Notes: generated by a model not told the origin, from the sequence alone. A stretch of DNA of 64,000 nt from Aphrocallistes beatrix (GCA_963281255.1 OY725500.1:4246165-4310164); one strand, 5' to 3'. Positions 43,628-55,133 are shown, counted from the first letter of the stretch. Made by a program: numbers and translations.

Positions 43628-45378
43628 ATGACGCTAGTTATAAAAGACTTTGATTCTAATTATACCCGATTGAATAAGATATTAGAGATGTCTGGATGCG
43701 GGTACTGCGGCTCTCAGCTGCCGTTGGAGCACAACTCGGACCGCGGAGAGTTGGTGTGCACCGAGTGCGGGGCCGTGGCCGTGGAAAGCAATATCGTGAG
43801 CGAAATGGCGTTCGATAAGGACAGCGGCGGGCCTCGGATGCTCGGACACATCCTCTCTTCAGACGGCCTAACTAGCTTTGAGAAGAGGAAGATGAACAAA
43901 TCCACTTACGGAATGGCCAAAAGACGGATGGTCTGCCTAGGCAGTCAGCTGCGGCTATCAAATTCTCTTATCGAGACAGGGTTCTCCTTCTACAAGCTGG
44001 CTTTCTCGCAGGGCCTGCTAAGGGGGCAGCGCAACAAAGTATCAGACGCCGTGCTCCTGTACATCACTTGCAGACTGGAAGGCACCGCGCACATGTTGAT
44101 GGACTTCGCTGATATCCTTCGAGTGAATCTGTTCAAATTAGGTCGCCTCTACCTCAAGCTTTGCCGGGGGCTGCACTTGATTCTGCCGATGGTCGATCCC
44201 TGGCAATATATACTCAGATTTGCATCCAAGCTCTCCTTCGGGGACAAGCAGCACGAGGTAGGTTGCGCTTAATCTGCCTGGAATGCTGTGATGGACTAAT
44301 TACGTGCAGACTTAATAGATAGCCACCACGGCATTGCGACTAGTAGCACGCATGAACAGGGACTGGATGAGTGTGGGGAGACATCCCTGCGGCCTCTACG
44401 GAGCCGCCCTCTTAGTAGCAGCTCGTCTCTCCTCTTTTCTGGTTTCCATGCGAGAGCTATCGCGCGCGGTGGGCGTGCATCAGAATACCATCAAGAAGCG
44501 ACTCTCTGAGTTCAAAGACACTGCTTCTGGTGCCCTCACCATAGACGAGTTCTTCAGCATGGACCTGAGAAGAGAGGAGGAGCCCCCCTCCTTCAAGCGA
44601 GGTGTTGCTGAATCGGGATTTAGAAAGATAGCTAGCTCTGACTCTGAAGAAGAAGAAGCAATTACTACTTCTCTCACGCGACGCCCAATGAGTGTGGATG
44701 AGACGATAGCTAAGGCGAGGTACCTACAGAGACTGAAAAACTCGCGCCCTCCCTCTTCCGAGCCCAACTCTCAGCGCGAGCTCGAAAGTCTGGCGTCCTA
44801 CCAGGATAGCTCACCTGCCGGAGAGACGGGTAAGTAGCAGATCCAATGTTGTAGTCCACCCATAGTCTTACTGCATATCTTCAGCAGAAATCGGGGCGGC
44901 AGATGAGCTAGATGTGAGCGGACTAGACGAGAAGGAGATAGAACAGTACATTCTGTCTAGTGAGGAGGTGGAGAGGAAAACACAGGTATGGATCTCAGAA
45001 TTCGGGCAGTACGAAGAAGAGAATCTGGCGAAGCATAAAAGGAGGCCTAGCATTCCAGAGGGGGCAGAGAATGTCGCTGTTGCCAAGAAGAGGCGTGGCA
45101 TGCAGCTCGACATCTCTCCAGAAAGCTCTACTAGAGAGGTGCTACAGCAGGTTGTTCGCAAGACGGGGCTGCAGGGCCAGGTGGACATAGCGGCAATGAT
45201 CGGGGACGGAGAGAAGGTGGGGGAGGGCATAGGAGAAATAGCAAATTACGTGACCAAGGAATTTGATTCTGGTGAGAGCGATTCGAATCAGTCGGACACT
45301 CCCCTAGCAGAGTCGATATTCTGTGAAGACGTACCTCCTGAAGGAGAGCTGTTCTTTGAGGATTATGACATTCGGTAG
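43628..45378 (+). CDS. BRF1: BRF1, TFIIIB 90-kDa subunit (RNA polymerase III), 3 exons
   Basis: BRF1 with TBP and BDP1 recruits RNA polymerase III to tRNA and 5S genes. Exons: 43628-44257, 44319-44829 and 44885-45378, giving 544 codons. A second in-frame ATG at 43688 starts MSGCGYCG, which better matches family N-termini, and would give 524. The zinc ribbon is CGYC...CTEC. Two cyclin-fold repeats follow, with family signatures LEGTAHMLMDFADILRVNLF, RDWMSVGRHPCGLYGAALLV and AALLVAARLSS. Exon 3 has the Brf homology block (LDVSGLDEKEIEQYIL) that binds TBP and BDP1, then STREVLQQV. The C-terminus is acidic. A TTAAATAG sequence at 43591 may be its TATA element, 37 bp before the first ATG. Confidence 0.94.
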
Positions 45379-45413
45379 TACGCTACGGTATGGACTCTTA
45401 GTTATTAAGTATT

Positions 45414-45419
45414 ATTAAA
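45414..45419 (+). terminator. Poly(A) signal ATTAAA of BRF1
   Basis: 36 bp after the BRF1 stop. Confidence 0.4.
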
Positions 45420-45650
45420 TTCTGCATCTCTAGCACTTATAATGTTTGTAATTATTTGATCTAGGCTAGGAATTTTCAATTGTTAAAATGAATAGATTAC
45501 TTATATGACATAACAATGTTTGCAGTGCATTTCTTTCGTGATAATATGCTCATTATGTGAGCATTTACTAACGCTATATTTTCCTGGTACTTTTCCCCGT
45601 GCAAATTCTCCATGTATAATCCTCTTGTAAGCATTATTGAATGTTGAAAC

Positions 45651-45658
45651 TATATAAA
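45651..45658 (+). promoter_or_regulatory. TATA box (TATATAAA) of TMEM131
   Basis: 51 bp upstream of the ATG at 45702. Confidence 0.55.
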
Positions 45659-45701
45659 CAGTGAGTGACTGATTGCACTAAATCATTCTCGTTAGCTAAT
45701 T

Positions 45702-48700
45702 ATGCCCTGTGTTCTGGTGTATTCTCTGATAGGAGTCTTCCCTCTCAGATTCCTCTCCTCCCCTGCCAAGACTGCCAGGTACGCTGCCTGCTACCTGCTC
45801 CTATCCAGCCTCCTGCTGCTTGTGCAGGACGGAATCCCACTCGCGTCCAAGGAGCAACTGCGCAAAGGACAGAAATGCCATCCGCTGGCCGCCGATAGCG
45901 ACAGTTCTTGCAACCTCGCCTCCTTCCCCTTTCCCAGCGACGGCGCCTGCACGGAGGCCGAGGAAGTTGCCCCAAATGGAATAGAGTCCTTCTCTTCTCT
46001 GCTTTCTGACCATTTGGTAGATATCGACCCACCGGTTCTCAAGTTTGGACAACATCCAATCGGACAGCATACCGATCGCACAGTTAAGATAATCAATCAC
46101 AGTCAGAAGCACTCCCTGCACTTGGTCTCTGTGTCTGGCACCTCCTCCGATTTCCATCCCTCTTTCTTCCGGACGGACCGCGTGGCTCCTGGAGAGCACA
46201 CGCTGTTCGACGTCTACTTCCTCCCTAGGGAGGTGGGATCCGTGGAGTCTACCATTCACATTCACACAGAGAGTGGACTCACGTACCCACTGCCAGTGTC
46301 GGGACAGGGGATACAGAATCCGTATCAACTGCGCTCCTTGTCAGCACGCATCCCCCTCAACTCCTCGTACAGCCCCGTCATCTCCCTCTACAACCCGCAC
46401 AGCACACCGCTGCAGATCACAGAGATGTACTCCACGGCCCTCGACCTGCATCTGGAACTGCTCTCCTCTGACGCCTCCCAGAGCGCTTGGGTGGTGCCCC
46501 CTTACCAGCGGAAAGAGGTGATGCGCATCCACTTCTCTGCAGACAGGTTCGATCAGTACACAGCTTTCATTCGCGTGAAGACCAGCTTTGATAGAGAGAC
46601 GGAGGTGAGGCTGATCATCCCACTTGAAGTGGAGGTATTATCTCCCGATTCTCTCTTCTCTTCTGCTCATGAGTTGGATTTCGGGTTGCTTCGCTCCTCA
46701 GATAGTCCTACCTCACTCCCTATTTCCCTCTACAATCCCTCTGGCGTTGCCTTGAGAATCACATCCCTAACTCTCAGTAACCACACGTCGTTCCTGCACC
46801 TCGAGCAGGACCCTCCCTCTCCCCTAATGGACGCAAGGACGAACCTTTCGATCGCCACCCTCCGGCTGTCCCCAGGGGAGGTTCCTGCTGACGTGAGGTT
46901 CATTAGGGGCAGCGTGCATGTCAATGGTAGCGCCGTGGAGGCTAGTAAGCGCCGTTCGATCCACTTCAGCATTCCATACACTGCCCGCGTCGAACACGGA
47001 CACCTGCACATCCCTAAGCTGGTCTTCCACTCGGGAAGCCTTCCCACCCGTCCACAGACCGTCAGTGTGTGGCTGAGTCACACGTTCAGACAACCACTCG
47101 CCGTCTTTCGCGCTTCTCTCTCTTATCCTGAGGCGGAGAGGGGGGAGACGGGATATTTGAGTTTACATGAACTCCATTGGCCGCTGATGCTCCTTCCACA
47201 AGACAGAGCGGTAGGTCTCTCACTGAAATTTATGCCAAACTCTCCCCTAATTCTTGCACATCCCACCCTACACATCCACACCAATACCTCGGACTTTGAG
47301 CTGCCCATACACATCTACAACCAGCAGTTGCTGCTAGCAGAAGAAGATGAGCTAGAGTTTGCTGTTATAAATCCGAACATAACTAAGACCCTCTCTATCA
47401 AAATGCAGAATTTGAACGCTGACGTCATCACTGTACGTGATATGATTGTCCCAATCACCTTCCTCTCTCTGGAGAAGGTAGTGATGCTCCCTCTCCTAAA
47501 ACATCAGCTCATATCTACCTCAGGTATGATAGTGACACAATTCATTATGTAGTTGCAACAATGCAAGTAACTGATATGATGTGATGTAACATCCATATTG
47601 TTTTGTCGAACTTATCCCTCACTTGTGTAATATACTCTGAAAATGTTGGAAGTATTACATAAGCAAATTATATCATATTTAATTAATGCTTGATCGATTG
47701 CATAAGAGTTTTAATTTCTGTAGATTCAGCCGTTCCATTCGTTGTCCAACCCAATCACGAGGCTACACTCACATTCAAACTGACGCGTCCTTCCAGTGGA
47801 GATGTGAGCTCTGAGGTTATACTCATCACCGACCACCAAAGACTTCACATTCCAGTTCACTATCGTTCCATTTCTGGAAGCATAGAAGCACAGCGCATTG
47901 TATTCCAACCTTCGTTCCCAGGCCATGTGGAGACCAAGAACATCGTAATCCGTAACACTTTTACTCAAACAGTTCGGCTGTTAGACCTGAGGCAAATGGA
48001 CCCAATAGATCCCCGCATTTACTTACTGGACCATCACGACATCGATCACATCGAACTAACAGCATTTTCTTCCACACACATTGCTAAACTGACATTTGAC
48101 CCGATGAGAGGGTTTCCGGATAAAGTGTTCACTGGTGGGTTTTCAGATTTCCTTACAGTCGAATGGATGTCTAGTCTGGACCTAGGCGTGTCAGCTCCTG
48201 AGGTAGATAAGCGTCTGTACGAAAAGATGCAGGCAGTGTGGAGAGAGTGCCAAAATGAAGAATTAACTAAAGCAAGCGCAACCTTTGAGATTGACACTGA
48301 CGTTTTGGCAGGAATTAAGGTAGATGTAGAAGCTTCCCTACAGTGGCCCTCCATCACTCCTGACGCTCCCATCCACTTCCCTCTCACCTTAATCGGAAAC
48401 TTCTCAACTCAGTCAGTCCCGGTTATGAATCCTTCTGACGATCCTCTCGTGGTCCAGGCTCTGCTCGTGCACTTCTATCCTGATGTGCAGGCGGCGCTAG
48501 ACATCGTGGACGATTGGCTTGATATTCCTTCTTCCCCCTTTGCCTCTACTTCCTCCTTCCACCTGGCAGAAGCGCCGTCCAGTCGAGCGCTGGACTATAC
48601 AGGAGGGCCTCATCCTACTTCCTACCTCAAAGAGTTCGATTCCTCGGTATCTGACCTAACGTGGACTTATATCCTTCCCCCAAAGTCTCTTGTTAACGTT

Positions 48701-51700
48701 ACAGTTGTGTTTGAGCCTCGCGACGAAATGAAAACTTACTCAGTCATCCTGCTGCGTAACAACCTGACTGTGATGGACGCTGTCGTGCTGCATGGCACTG
48801 GAGCTGAAGGGAAGTTCTCTTTGGATGGAAAAATGCCAGAATCGCAGGAAGCTCTGTTTTTCAACATGACAAATGAGAGTCTTGCAATTTGTAACAAATC
48901 TAAGGGCCTATCCCAGGCTACTCCTTCCATCACTCGCACTTTTGTCGCTCGGAATCAAGGTCAGCTTGACATTCGCATAGAATTCCTGTCAATCAATGGC
49001 TATCCTTGCCAGGGCTACGGATTCTCGATCCGGCAGTGCAAACCTTTCACTCTCAGGCCTCAGTCCTCCCTCAAACTAGACATCACATTCACCCCAGACT
49101 TCACTCTCTACCAGCTCAGCAGGCAATTGATCCTCAAGACGACGCATGGACAAAGCCTCACATTTCATCTCTTTGCTTCTGTACCGGCCGAATTCATTCC
49201 TCTCTGCTTAGCTGTGGCTCCGAAACCTCCCTGGGAGCCTTATATCCCCTTCGTCATTTTGCCAATTATAATGTTTGCTATCGCATACACACTATATCTC
49301 TCTCTCCATCCTCCCAAAAAAGAGGCAGTTACTCCCATTCCCGGCGTACCAAGCACGTATAGTAGTGAAGGTAAGAAAAAAGTGTTCAAATTAGCTGCCC
49401 AATTCTCCTTCGAAAGCGGCAAAGGAGAAGATCCTCTGGTAGTGAAAGATAAGCTAGAGAGATGTGAAGCTCTTGTTAAAGAAATAAAGACCATGAATAA
49501 GAAGAATTCTCCTATACCACAGACAGACGAGGAACCTCCTTTCGAAGTGGTGGTTCCTCCTCTCTTCCTCCCAGGGCACCGTGACCTTGTAGATATTATG
49601 ATCAGTTCCTACGAACCCCCAGATAATACTATTAGCCATTTCACACACTCTGACCTGTGCCCTGACGACCGTACGCACCTAGACCTCGACAAGATGGAAG
49701 TTGCGAAAAGGACCAGCTACCAAAAAACAAGCGCGTTCGAACCGATTAATGTGCAGGAGAAACAACTTGGAACAATAAAAAGTGTGAGTGACTCAAAACA
49801 TGACAACAACCTAAGTACAGCAAGTGCCAAATCTAATTCGAAGGATCGAGCAGATAATTCTGCCCAGAGTCGTTGTCAAAGTAGATCGCGTCAAGAGGAA
49901 CACATTGCTAAAGAAGTTAAATCTTGCCAAGACGCGAATGCTTCCAAGGAAGTAAAATCTAATCCAAAACCGGACCTGAAGATGACTATCTCGCCGTCGA
50001 ATTGTAACATTGAGGCTGATAGCCAGAACGTATCACCAGTCACATCTCCTTCCGTGGAATCAAAGAAACTAGCATTTAACTCTCAATCGAACCGTGGTAG
50101 TAAATATAAAAAGTCGAAATTATCTCAACGAGGTAAAGTTAAGAACCGTAAAGAAAGGTGTAAAATGGATAGGACCAGTTCTCCCAAAGAATCTGGAGTT
50201 GATTCTGAAAATCAGGAAGCAGATTCATTACTCACAGAAACAGATACTCAACAGGATGATCGCGAGCAGATAGAGACTAATAATGCTCTTGTAGAAAAGA
50301 ATGGGAATTCATCAAATAAGAATGAGCACACAAAACGTGCTGCTCCAGTCACTGAGAAAGAACTAATAACAACACCTATGCATACTCCACCTAAAGGCCC
50401 ACTTCCCATCCGCAAGGATTCTCATCCCAAGGTCGTTCATGGACCTGGAGAGTCTGGGAATCGCTGTGGCAACAGACAAGATCAAACGATTCAAAGAGTT
50501 GCCTCGAATACACAACAAACTCCTGCTTTACAATATACTAACTCGAAGGTAGGCGGCCAAAGTTCTAAAGATGTGATTACTTCGCTTTCGCAGCGGGTAC
50601 TGCCTCAGGAAGAGAGCGGGAGAAACTGTGTCTCAGCTGATACGAAAGAATTTATGAATCAGCAAATGAGAATGTCTCCAGTTAGTTCTAATCCAGCAGA
50701 ATTGAAAAGCGATCGATACAAACCACCTAAGTCTATTTCTTATAATAGTAATGATCCAGAGGCTAAATACAATTGTGCTACGAAGAAAGAGAATGAAAAT
50801 CCTATTGAGGAGGCTCAAGATAGTGAGAAGCGGGTTCCATTCTCAGGAATGTCAGAAGAGCTGAAACAGCGCATAGAGGAGGTTTGCGCACCCTTAACAT
50901 TTGATGCCCCTCCGTTAACTAGGGAAACACACGAACAACTTTCTTCAATTCTCTCTACTGACGCTGAACCTTTTATTCCGGATGATGTAGTACTGAAAAA
51001 GTTGTTAGAGAACTCTGGCATGTTTCAGTCTGAGAAAAAGCCCACACGGAAACAACGACAACGATCAGGCCTGTTAGATCCTCAAGCCTTAGCTCAGCTG
51101 AGTCTCCTTCTGCAGAATCAATCTCAGTGCGACGACTATATTAACCTTCTCGCGACTAGTTTGCGCATGGAACCTAGAATTTTGCACCAACACCTACAGT
51201 ACTGTTGGTTGTGTTACCAATGTAACCTTATTGGTTTATTAGGGAATGCACCTTCCCTAGATCTGCCAGAGCTTTTGAGTCAACTGCAGCAGAATGAAGC
51301 TAAGGAAAACCCACCTCAAGCAGAGACAACGGGAAATAGATTTAGTCATCATGCATCAGGAGGTCATTCAGCGCAAGCATCCTACCATCAAACTCTTCTA
51401 AGTGATAGAGCCAGAAAGCTTTCCCCGGAACCAATGCACGCGTGTGATGTAACAACCCAGAAGGGTAGGGCACACCTTAGTAAGTTCAACGTGCGCAACA
51501 CAGCGTCTGAGACTCTACACCATACCAAATTGAATAACACTGATTGGTCCAATGAGAGCAACAGTTTGGGAGGGGAAAAGAACACCTATATCCCATGCGG
51601 ACTCCAGCAAAATCAACCACTCGGATCTTTCTCACATTGGAATGACTCCAAACTAATTCCAGAAGGGAAAATGAGACAGAAAGTTAGGCAAGAAACAGTT

Positions 51701-52186
51701 TACAAAGATCATCCTTCCAAATCTCACGATGATAGTTCGTTTTTTGAAAGAAGTGTAACCTATGAAAATGTAGGTCAAGATACTTTGTCAAGTTCTGACC
51801 CCTGGAGCAAAGAGCAAGCCAGCAATAAATGGAAGGATTCTGCTACTAAGAACGATCCTCCCTCTCTAACTGAGCCAGAATTACTACCTAGCAGACTGAT
51901 GAATAGTCGACCTCCCAGCCCACAAAGCTTGAAGCATCCCTGCGTTCCCACAAATCGCAACTCTTCCAATGAACAACCTTTACTATTTCTAGGCTCGACT
52001 ATTTGGAGTAGTAAAGAATCTGTAAATGAGGAAGATAGACTGAATTCATGGAAAACAATAACCGGAAAGGTGGTACCGGAGAAGAGGACCTCATCCCAAT
52101 CCAGAAACAACAGTTACACTCCAATGGATGAGAAAAGGTGGAATCAACCGCAAGCGAGAGGTAGAAGCGATAAGTCAGTATTCTAG
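45702..52186 (+). CDS. TMEM131: TMEM131 family, procollagen-secretion membrane protein (2 exons, 2094 aa)
   Basis: Exons: 45702-47523 and 47724-52186; phases close. A hydrophobic N-terminal segment (YLLLSSLLLLVQ) acts as signal peptide. The luminal part (to about 1112) carries PapD-like and Ig-like repeats with clear TMEM131 landmarks: FFRTDRVAPGEHTLFDVYFL, NPYQLRSLSARIPLNSSYSP, VEVNTDL-like FEIDTDVLAG, and NNLTVMDAVVLHG. One transmembrane helix is at about 1113-1136. The cytosolic tail of about 960 residues is disordered, but near its end LGSTIWSS resembles the SSIWSS segment of the vertebrate protein. In vertebrates the PapD-like part binds procollagen and the tail binds TRAPPC8 to promote collagen export; the same role is inferred here. 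The second exon is 4.5 kb. Codon use turns more AT-rich in the tail. Confidence 0.92.
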
Positions 52187-53266
52187 ATTTGAACAGAATA
52201 TTCACCATTTATTGTTATTTCAGTACAATGATTCCCTGTTAGTTGGTGATATTATCTGCTCAACTTAATTATTTTATACAATGTTGTTTTAAGTATCAAG
52301 ATGAAAGCTAGAGTGAATAGGAGGGAGATGTATGCTTATGTTTCTAGGCTAGGCTTGCTAAAGTATGTAGATTATAAGGCGTTTAGCTTAGAATAATCAT
52401 TAGTTAAATGGGATATTTAATCAACAGCCAAACTAGATCAGTCATATTACAAAAGTGGAGAGTTTATGAATATAAGTCAATAATAAATTAATAGTTTGTT
52501 TACTTTCATTTGGGAGTGTTAAAACGATAGTATGTAGCACATAAAGAGAGGAGCGGTCTATATTGAATGAAGAATAAACTAAATATCTATCCGCGAAAAA
52601 CAGAACCGCATAATGGAGTACAAAAGAAGATTTAAAGCTCGTAGGCAATAGAAGCATGATGTTGATGTAAAGTTCTAATATACAGGATTCGCTTATGTTG
52701 CTAGGTAAGTTAGCTGAAATATGTCTACTTAGATTAATATTTCCCCTTATTGTGTCATTTGTTATAAAGACCATTAGTGTTTGAAATGTTTTAATTTATT
52801 TGGACACGAGTTTAGTTGATTTAATGACGATTTATTACTACGATACAAAGTAGCAATACACAAAAATGACATGCCAAAATAAATACACAAAACACTGTAT
52901 GAGCTTGCCCTAGCAGCAACGCGTAGATAGAGAAAGCCGTTGTAGGGGAGAACACATCCTCAACAGCACACATATACGTCTCAGCAGCTCCTCCGTCAGT
53001 GTAATGACGCGGTCCGTGTAGCTCCTCCATCGGTGTAGCAATGCGGTTCGTGTAAGTCCGCCCCGGGTCTACCACCCTTTCCTCTCCGGTCACCGAACTG
53101 TGGGCCCCCCTGCTGTGTATGCCCCTTCTATGTTTCCCTCCCGCCCCATTCTACAGTTAATTACTCAGGTTGACCCCTCAGGGTTCCAGCAGCCGTTTTG
53201 TGGCTAACTGTGAATGCACTTGGGACGCATTCATGTACCTTTCCCCAACCTGAGCTAGAATTGGAG

Positions 53267-53358
53267 GGTGTCAAGGCCGGAGCCCCTCCGAATTGAGAGA
53301 CCCCTCATTATGTAACCTAACTGTATACTTACTATACCTATACTTATACCTTGACACC
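53267..53358. repeat. 92-bp element with perfect 10-bp terminal inverted repeats
   Basis: GGTGTCAAGG at 53267-53276 and CCTTGACACC at 53349-53358 are exact reverse complements. No target-site duplication is obvious. Could be a MITE remnant or a stem-loop. Confidence 0.5.
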
Positions 53359-53729
53359 ATTTAAGGACCTCCCAATACCCTTAGGATGCAACAATGAGTA
53401 CGATTGAATTTTGGATGTAAAATTATGACTAAAACGGACATTAATTTAAACTTAACTTAACTGAACTTGAAACGATACGAGGGTATTCGAACTTACACCT
53501 ACACTGAACTTAATTTTGAACGATATCCGAATTCGACCTTATAACCTAACTTTACACGTAAACGAAAACGAAGAGTTACTCTCTTATTCGACCTTAAGCT
53601 GAACCTTAACCTATCTTAACGAATGTATTGAGGAGACCACATGGACAACTTCGAAGCTCATAATTAACAACCCTCCCCCCTCCCCCCAAATACAAATTCT
53701 AAACCTAATAGAATCAACAATTTTTAGCT

Positions 53730-53748
53730 ATACCCCTCTAAGGGGTAT
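53730..53748. repeat. Hairpin ATACCCC-TCTAA-GGGGTAT
   Basis: Perfect 7-bp stem with a 5-nt loop in a low-complexity region just after a C-rich tract (about 53672-53688). Confidence 0.4.
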
Positions 53749-53974
53749 GCACGATAACGATAAACTGAACCTAGACGGGAGGTATAATTTGGAATACCTC
53801 ATAAAGCGCACTGAAAGTTTATTAACCTAGTCTACTGACCTAACTGCAAAATAATGTACCCTACTACCCAGGAAATGATGAAGTTAGCGATGAGTGAGGA
53901 ACGAGGCTAGAGGCATCTCACACCTAGAAAGAAGGAGGGAGTTGATTAGTTTGAAAATGGGAAAGAAGTGAGTG

Positions 53975-54307
53975 ATGGCGTTAAGATTAGACACATACCT
54001 TAGCTCGACGGTCTGGCAGTTTGGAAGTGCCTCAGTCAGAAGATCTGGTAGTCCCTCGTCTAAAGATCTGGAAGTCCCTCAGTCTGAAGATCAGGTAGTC
54101 CCTCAGTCAGAAGATCTGGTAGTCCCTCAGTCAGAAGATCTGGTAGTCCCTCAGTCTGAAGATCTGGTAGTCCCTCAGTCAGAAGATCTGGTAGTCCCTC
54201 AGTCTGAAGATCTGGTCGTCTCTCAGTCTGAAGATCTGGTAGTCCCTCAGCCTGAATCTGGCGGTGAGAATTCTAAAAGAGAAAATATCAGGTCGGTCTA
54301 TTTGTAA
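53975..54307 (+). CDS. Possible repeat protein (110 aa) encoded by a 24-bp minisatellite
   Basis: An ATG frame of 110 codons runs through a 24-bp tandem repeat (about 54031-54257, about nine units) that encodes the octapeptide SEDLVVPQ. The unit is a multiple of three and lacks stops, so an open frame could arise by chance. No domain, signal peptide or clear TATA box is seen. Variation among units (CAG for CTG, TCT for TCA) includes both silent and replacement changes. Treat as a minisatellite that may be coding. Confidence 0.25.
   Translation: MALRLDTYLSSTVWQFGSASVRRSGSPSSKDLEVPQSEDQVVPQSEDLVVPQSEDLVVPQSEDLVVPQSEDLVVPQSEDLVVSQSEDLVVPQPESGGENSKRENIRSVYL
54031..54257. repeat. 24-bp minisatellite
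   Basis: About nine units of 24 bp, each with AGATCTGGTAGTCCCTCAG followed by TCAGA or TCTGA. Units differ by a few substitutions and no indels. Most contain a BglII site (AGATCT). Confidence 0.85.
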
Positions 54308-54502
54308 AGTCTATTTGTCAAGTGTAAGAGTAGGATAATACTGACCTGCTGGAGAGTTGGCTGTGTAGCGATGCCCCCGGGGGTGATGAGGTGAAGCGTT
54401 GAAGAAGGTAGCGAATATTGCCGGCAATATAGTTTCTGCAGCTTCTTCACCCGTATATATACTCTCCCCGGTCCCACACAGCAGTAGGCATCTGTCAGTA
54501 GG

Positions 54503-54662
54503 CACCTGCCAATCATTATCTGGAGTAGACACCTGCAAGACTAAACACCTGTCGACTAAACAAGAGTGTGGACACCTTTGAAGCAGGTGTTGCCTCTGAC
54601 AAGTGTTTAGTACTGAGTTAGTTCTAATTATAACTGCAATAGACAGGAGGTTGCGACAGGTG
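54503..54662. promoter_or_regulatory. Cluster of five CACCTG/CAGGTG E-boxes
   Basis: CACCTG at 54503, 54530 and 54546; CAGGTG at 54584 and 54657. Five in 160 bp directly upstream of a TATA box is dense. This E-box core is bound by Snail/ZEB and some bHLH factors. Confidence 0.45.
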
Positions 54663-54689
54663 TCTGCTCCTGCATGGAACGGTGTAGAG

Positions 54690-54697
54690 TATATATA
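54690..54697 (+). promoter_or_regulatory. TATA box (TATATATA) of the Tyr-rich repeat gene
   Basis: 84 bp upstream of the ATG at 54774, and 28 bp after the last E-box. Confidence 0.4.
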
Positions 54698-54773
54698 CAA
54701 GGGATGAACACAGTTTCGAACAATTTCAACAGATCCTTTTCGCTCTCCATCACTCTTCCAAACGACTCATCTG

Positions 54774-55133
54774 ATGAGCTTCTCACTCCAACTCATCATA
54801 GCTAGCTACGTGACAGCAACTGGATACCTACGCCATATCTACAGCACAACCACATCATATCTCCGGGAAAGCTACGTTACAGCTACAGGATATCTCTGGG
54901 AAAGCTACGTTACAGCTACAGGATATCTCCGGGAAAGCTACGTTACAGCTACACCATATCTCCGCGAAAGCTACGTTACAGCTACATCATATCTCTGGGA
55001 AAGCTACGTTACAGCTACACCATATCTCTGGGAAAGCTACGTTACAGCTAGAGGATATCTCCGGGAAAGCTACGCTACAGCTCCACGTTATCCTCGGAAA
55101 AGATACGCCGCAATCTACAAGAGTGAACATTAA
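54774..55133 (+). CDS. Candidate lineage-specific tyrosine-rich 11-residue repeat protein (119 aa)
   Basis: No known family. After a weakly hydrophobic start (MSFSLQLIIASYVTA), the protein is about nine copies of an 11-residue unit ESYVTATxYL followed by R or W; x is Gly, Pro or Ser. Tyr makes up nearly a fifth of the residues. DNA units are 33 bp with no frame-breaking indels, and the last unit and tail diverge (RYPRKRYAAIYKSEH). A TATA box lies upstream, preceded by an E-box cluster, which favours a real gene over a random minisatellite. A structural, Tyr-crosslinked or adhesive secreted role is conceivable but unproven. The start could be a poor signal peptide. An out-of-frame ATG at 54704 opens a 31-codon uORF. 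Confidence 0.45.
   Translation: MSFSLQLIIASYVTATGYLRHIYSTTTSYLRESYVTATGYLWESYVTATGYLRESYVTATPYLRESYVTATSYLWESYVTATPYLWESYVTARGYLRESYATAPRYPRKRYAAIYKSEH
54829..55115. repeat. 33-bp tandem repeat inside the Tyr-rich ORF
   Basis: About nine 33-bp units built on AAGCTACGTTACAGCTAC plus a variable triplet plus ATATCTC. The variable positions change codons (Gly, Pro, Ser; Arg, Trp). Confidence 0.8.

Larger units (their letters stand above)
45379..45701. promoter_or_regulatory. BRF1-TMEM131 intergenic region
   Basis: 323 bp AT-rich. It has a poly(A) signal ATTAAA at 45414 and the TMEM131 TATA box at 45651. Nothing else seen. Confidence 0.55.
52187..53974. other. Gene-poor region with short inverted repeats
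   Basis: 1.8 kb with no supportable gene. 52900-53300 is GC-richer and contains two imperfect copies of a segment of about 34 bp (about 52988-53021 and 53022-53056). 53400-53640 is low-complexity with many ACTTAA/AACCTTA words. The two clear secondary-structure elements are listed separately. Confidence 0.5.

Noticed and set aside
52821-53093. 90-codon minus-strand ORF
   Set aside because: It starts with GTG, has no domain or neighbouring promoter, and lies in repeat-like sequence.
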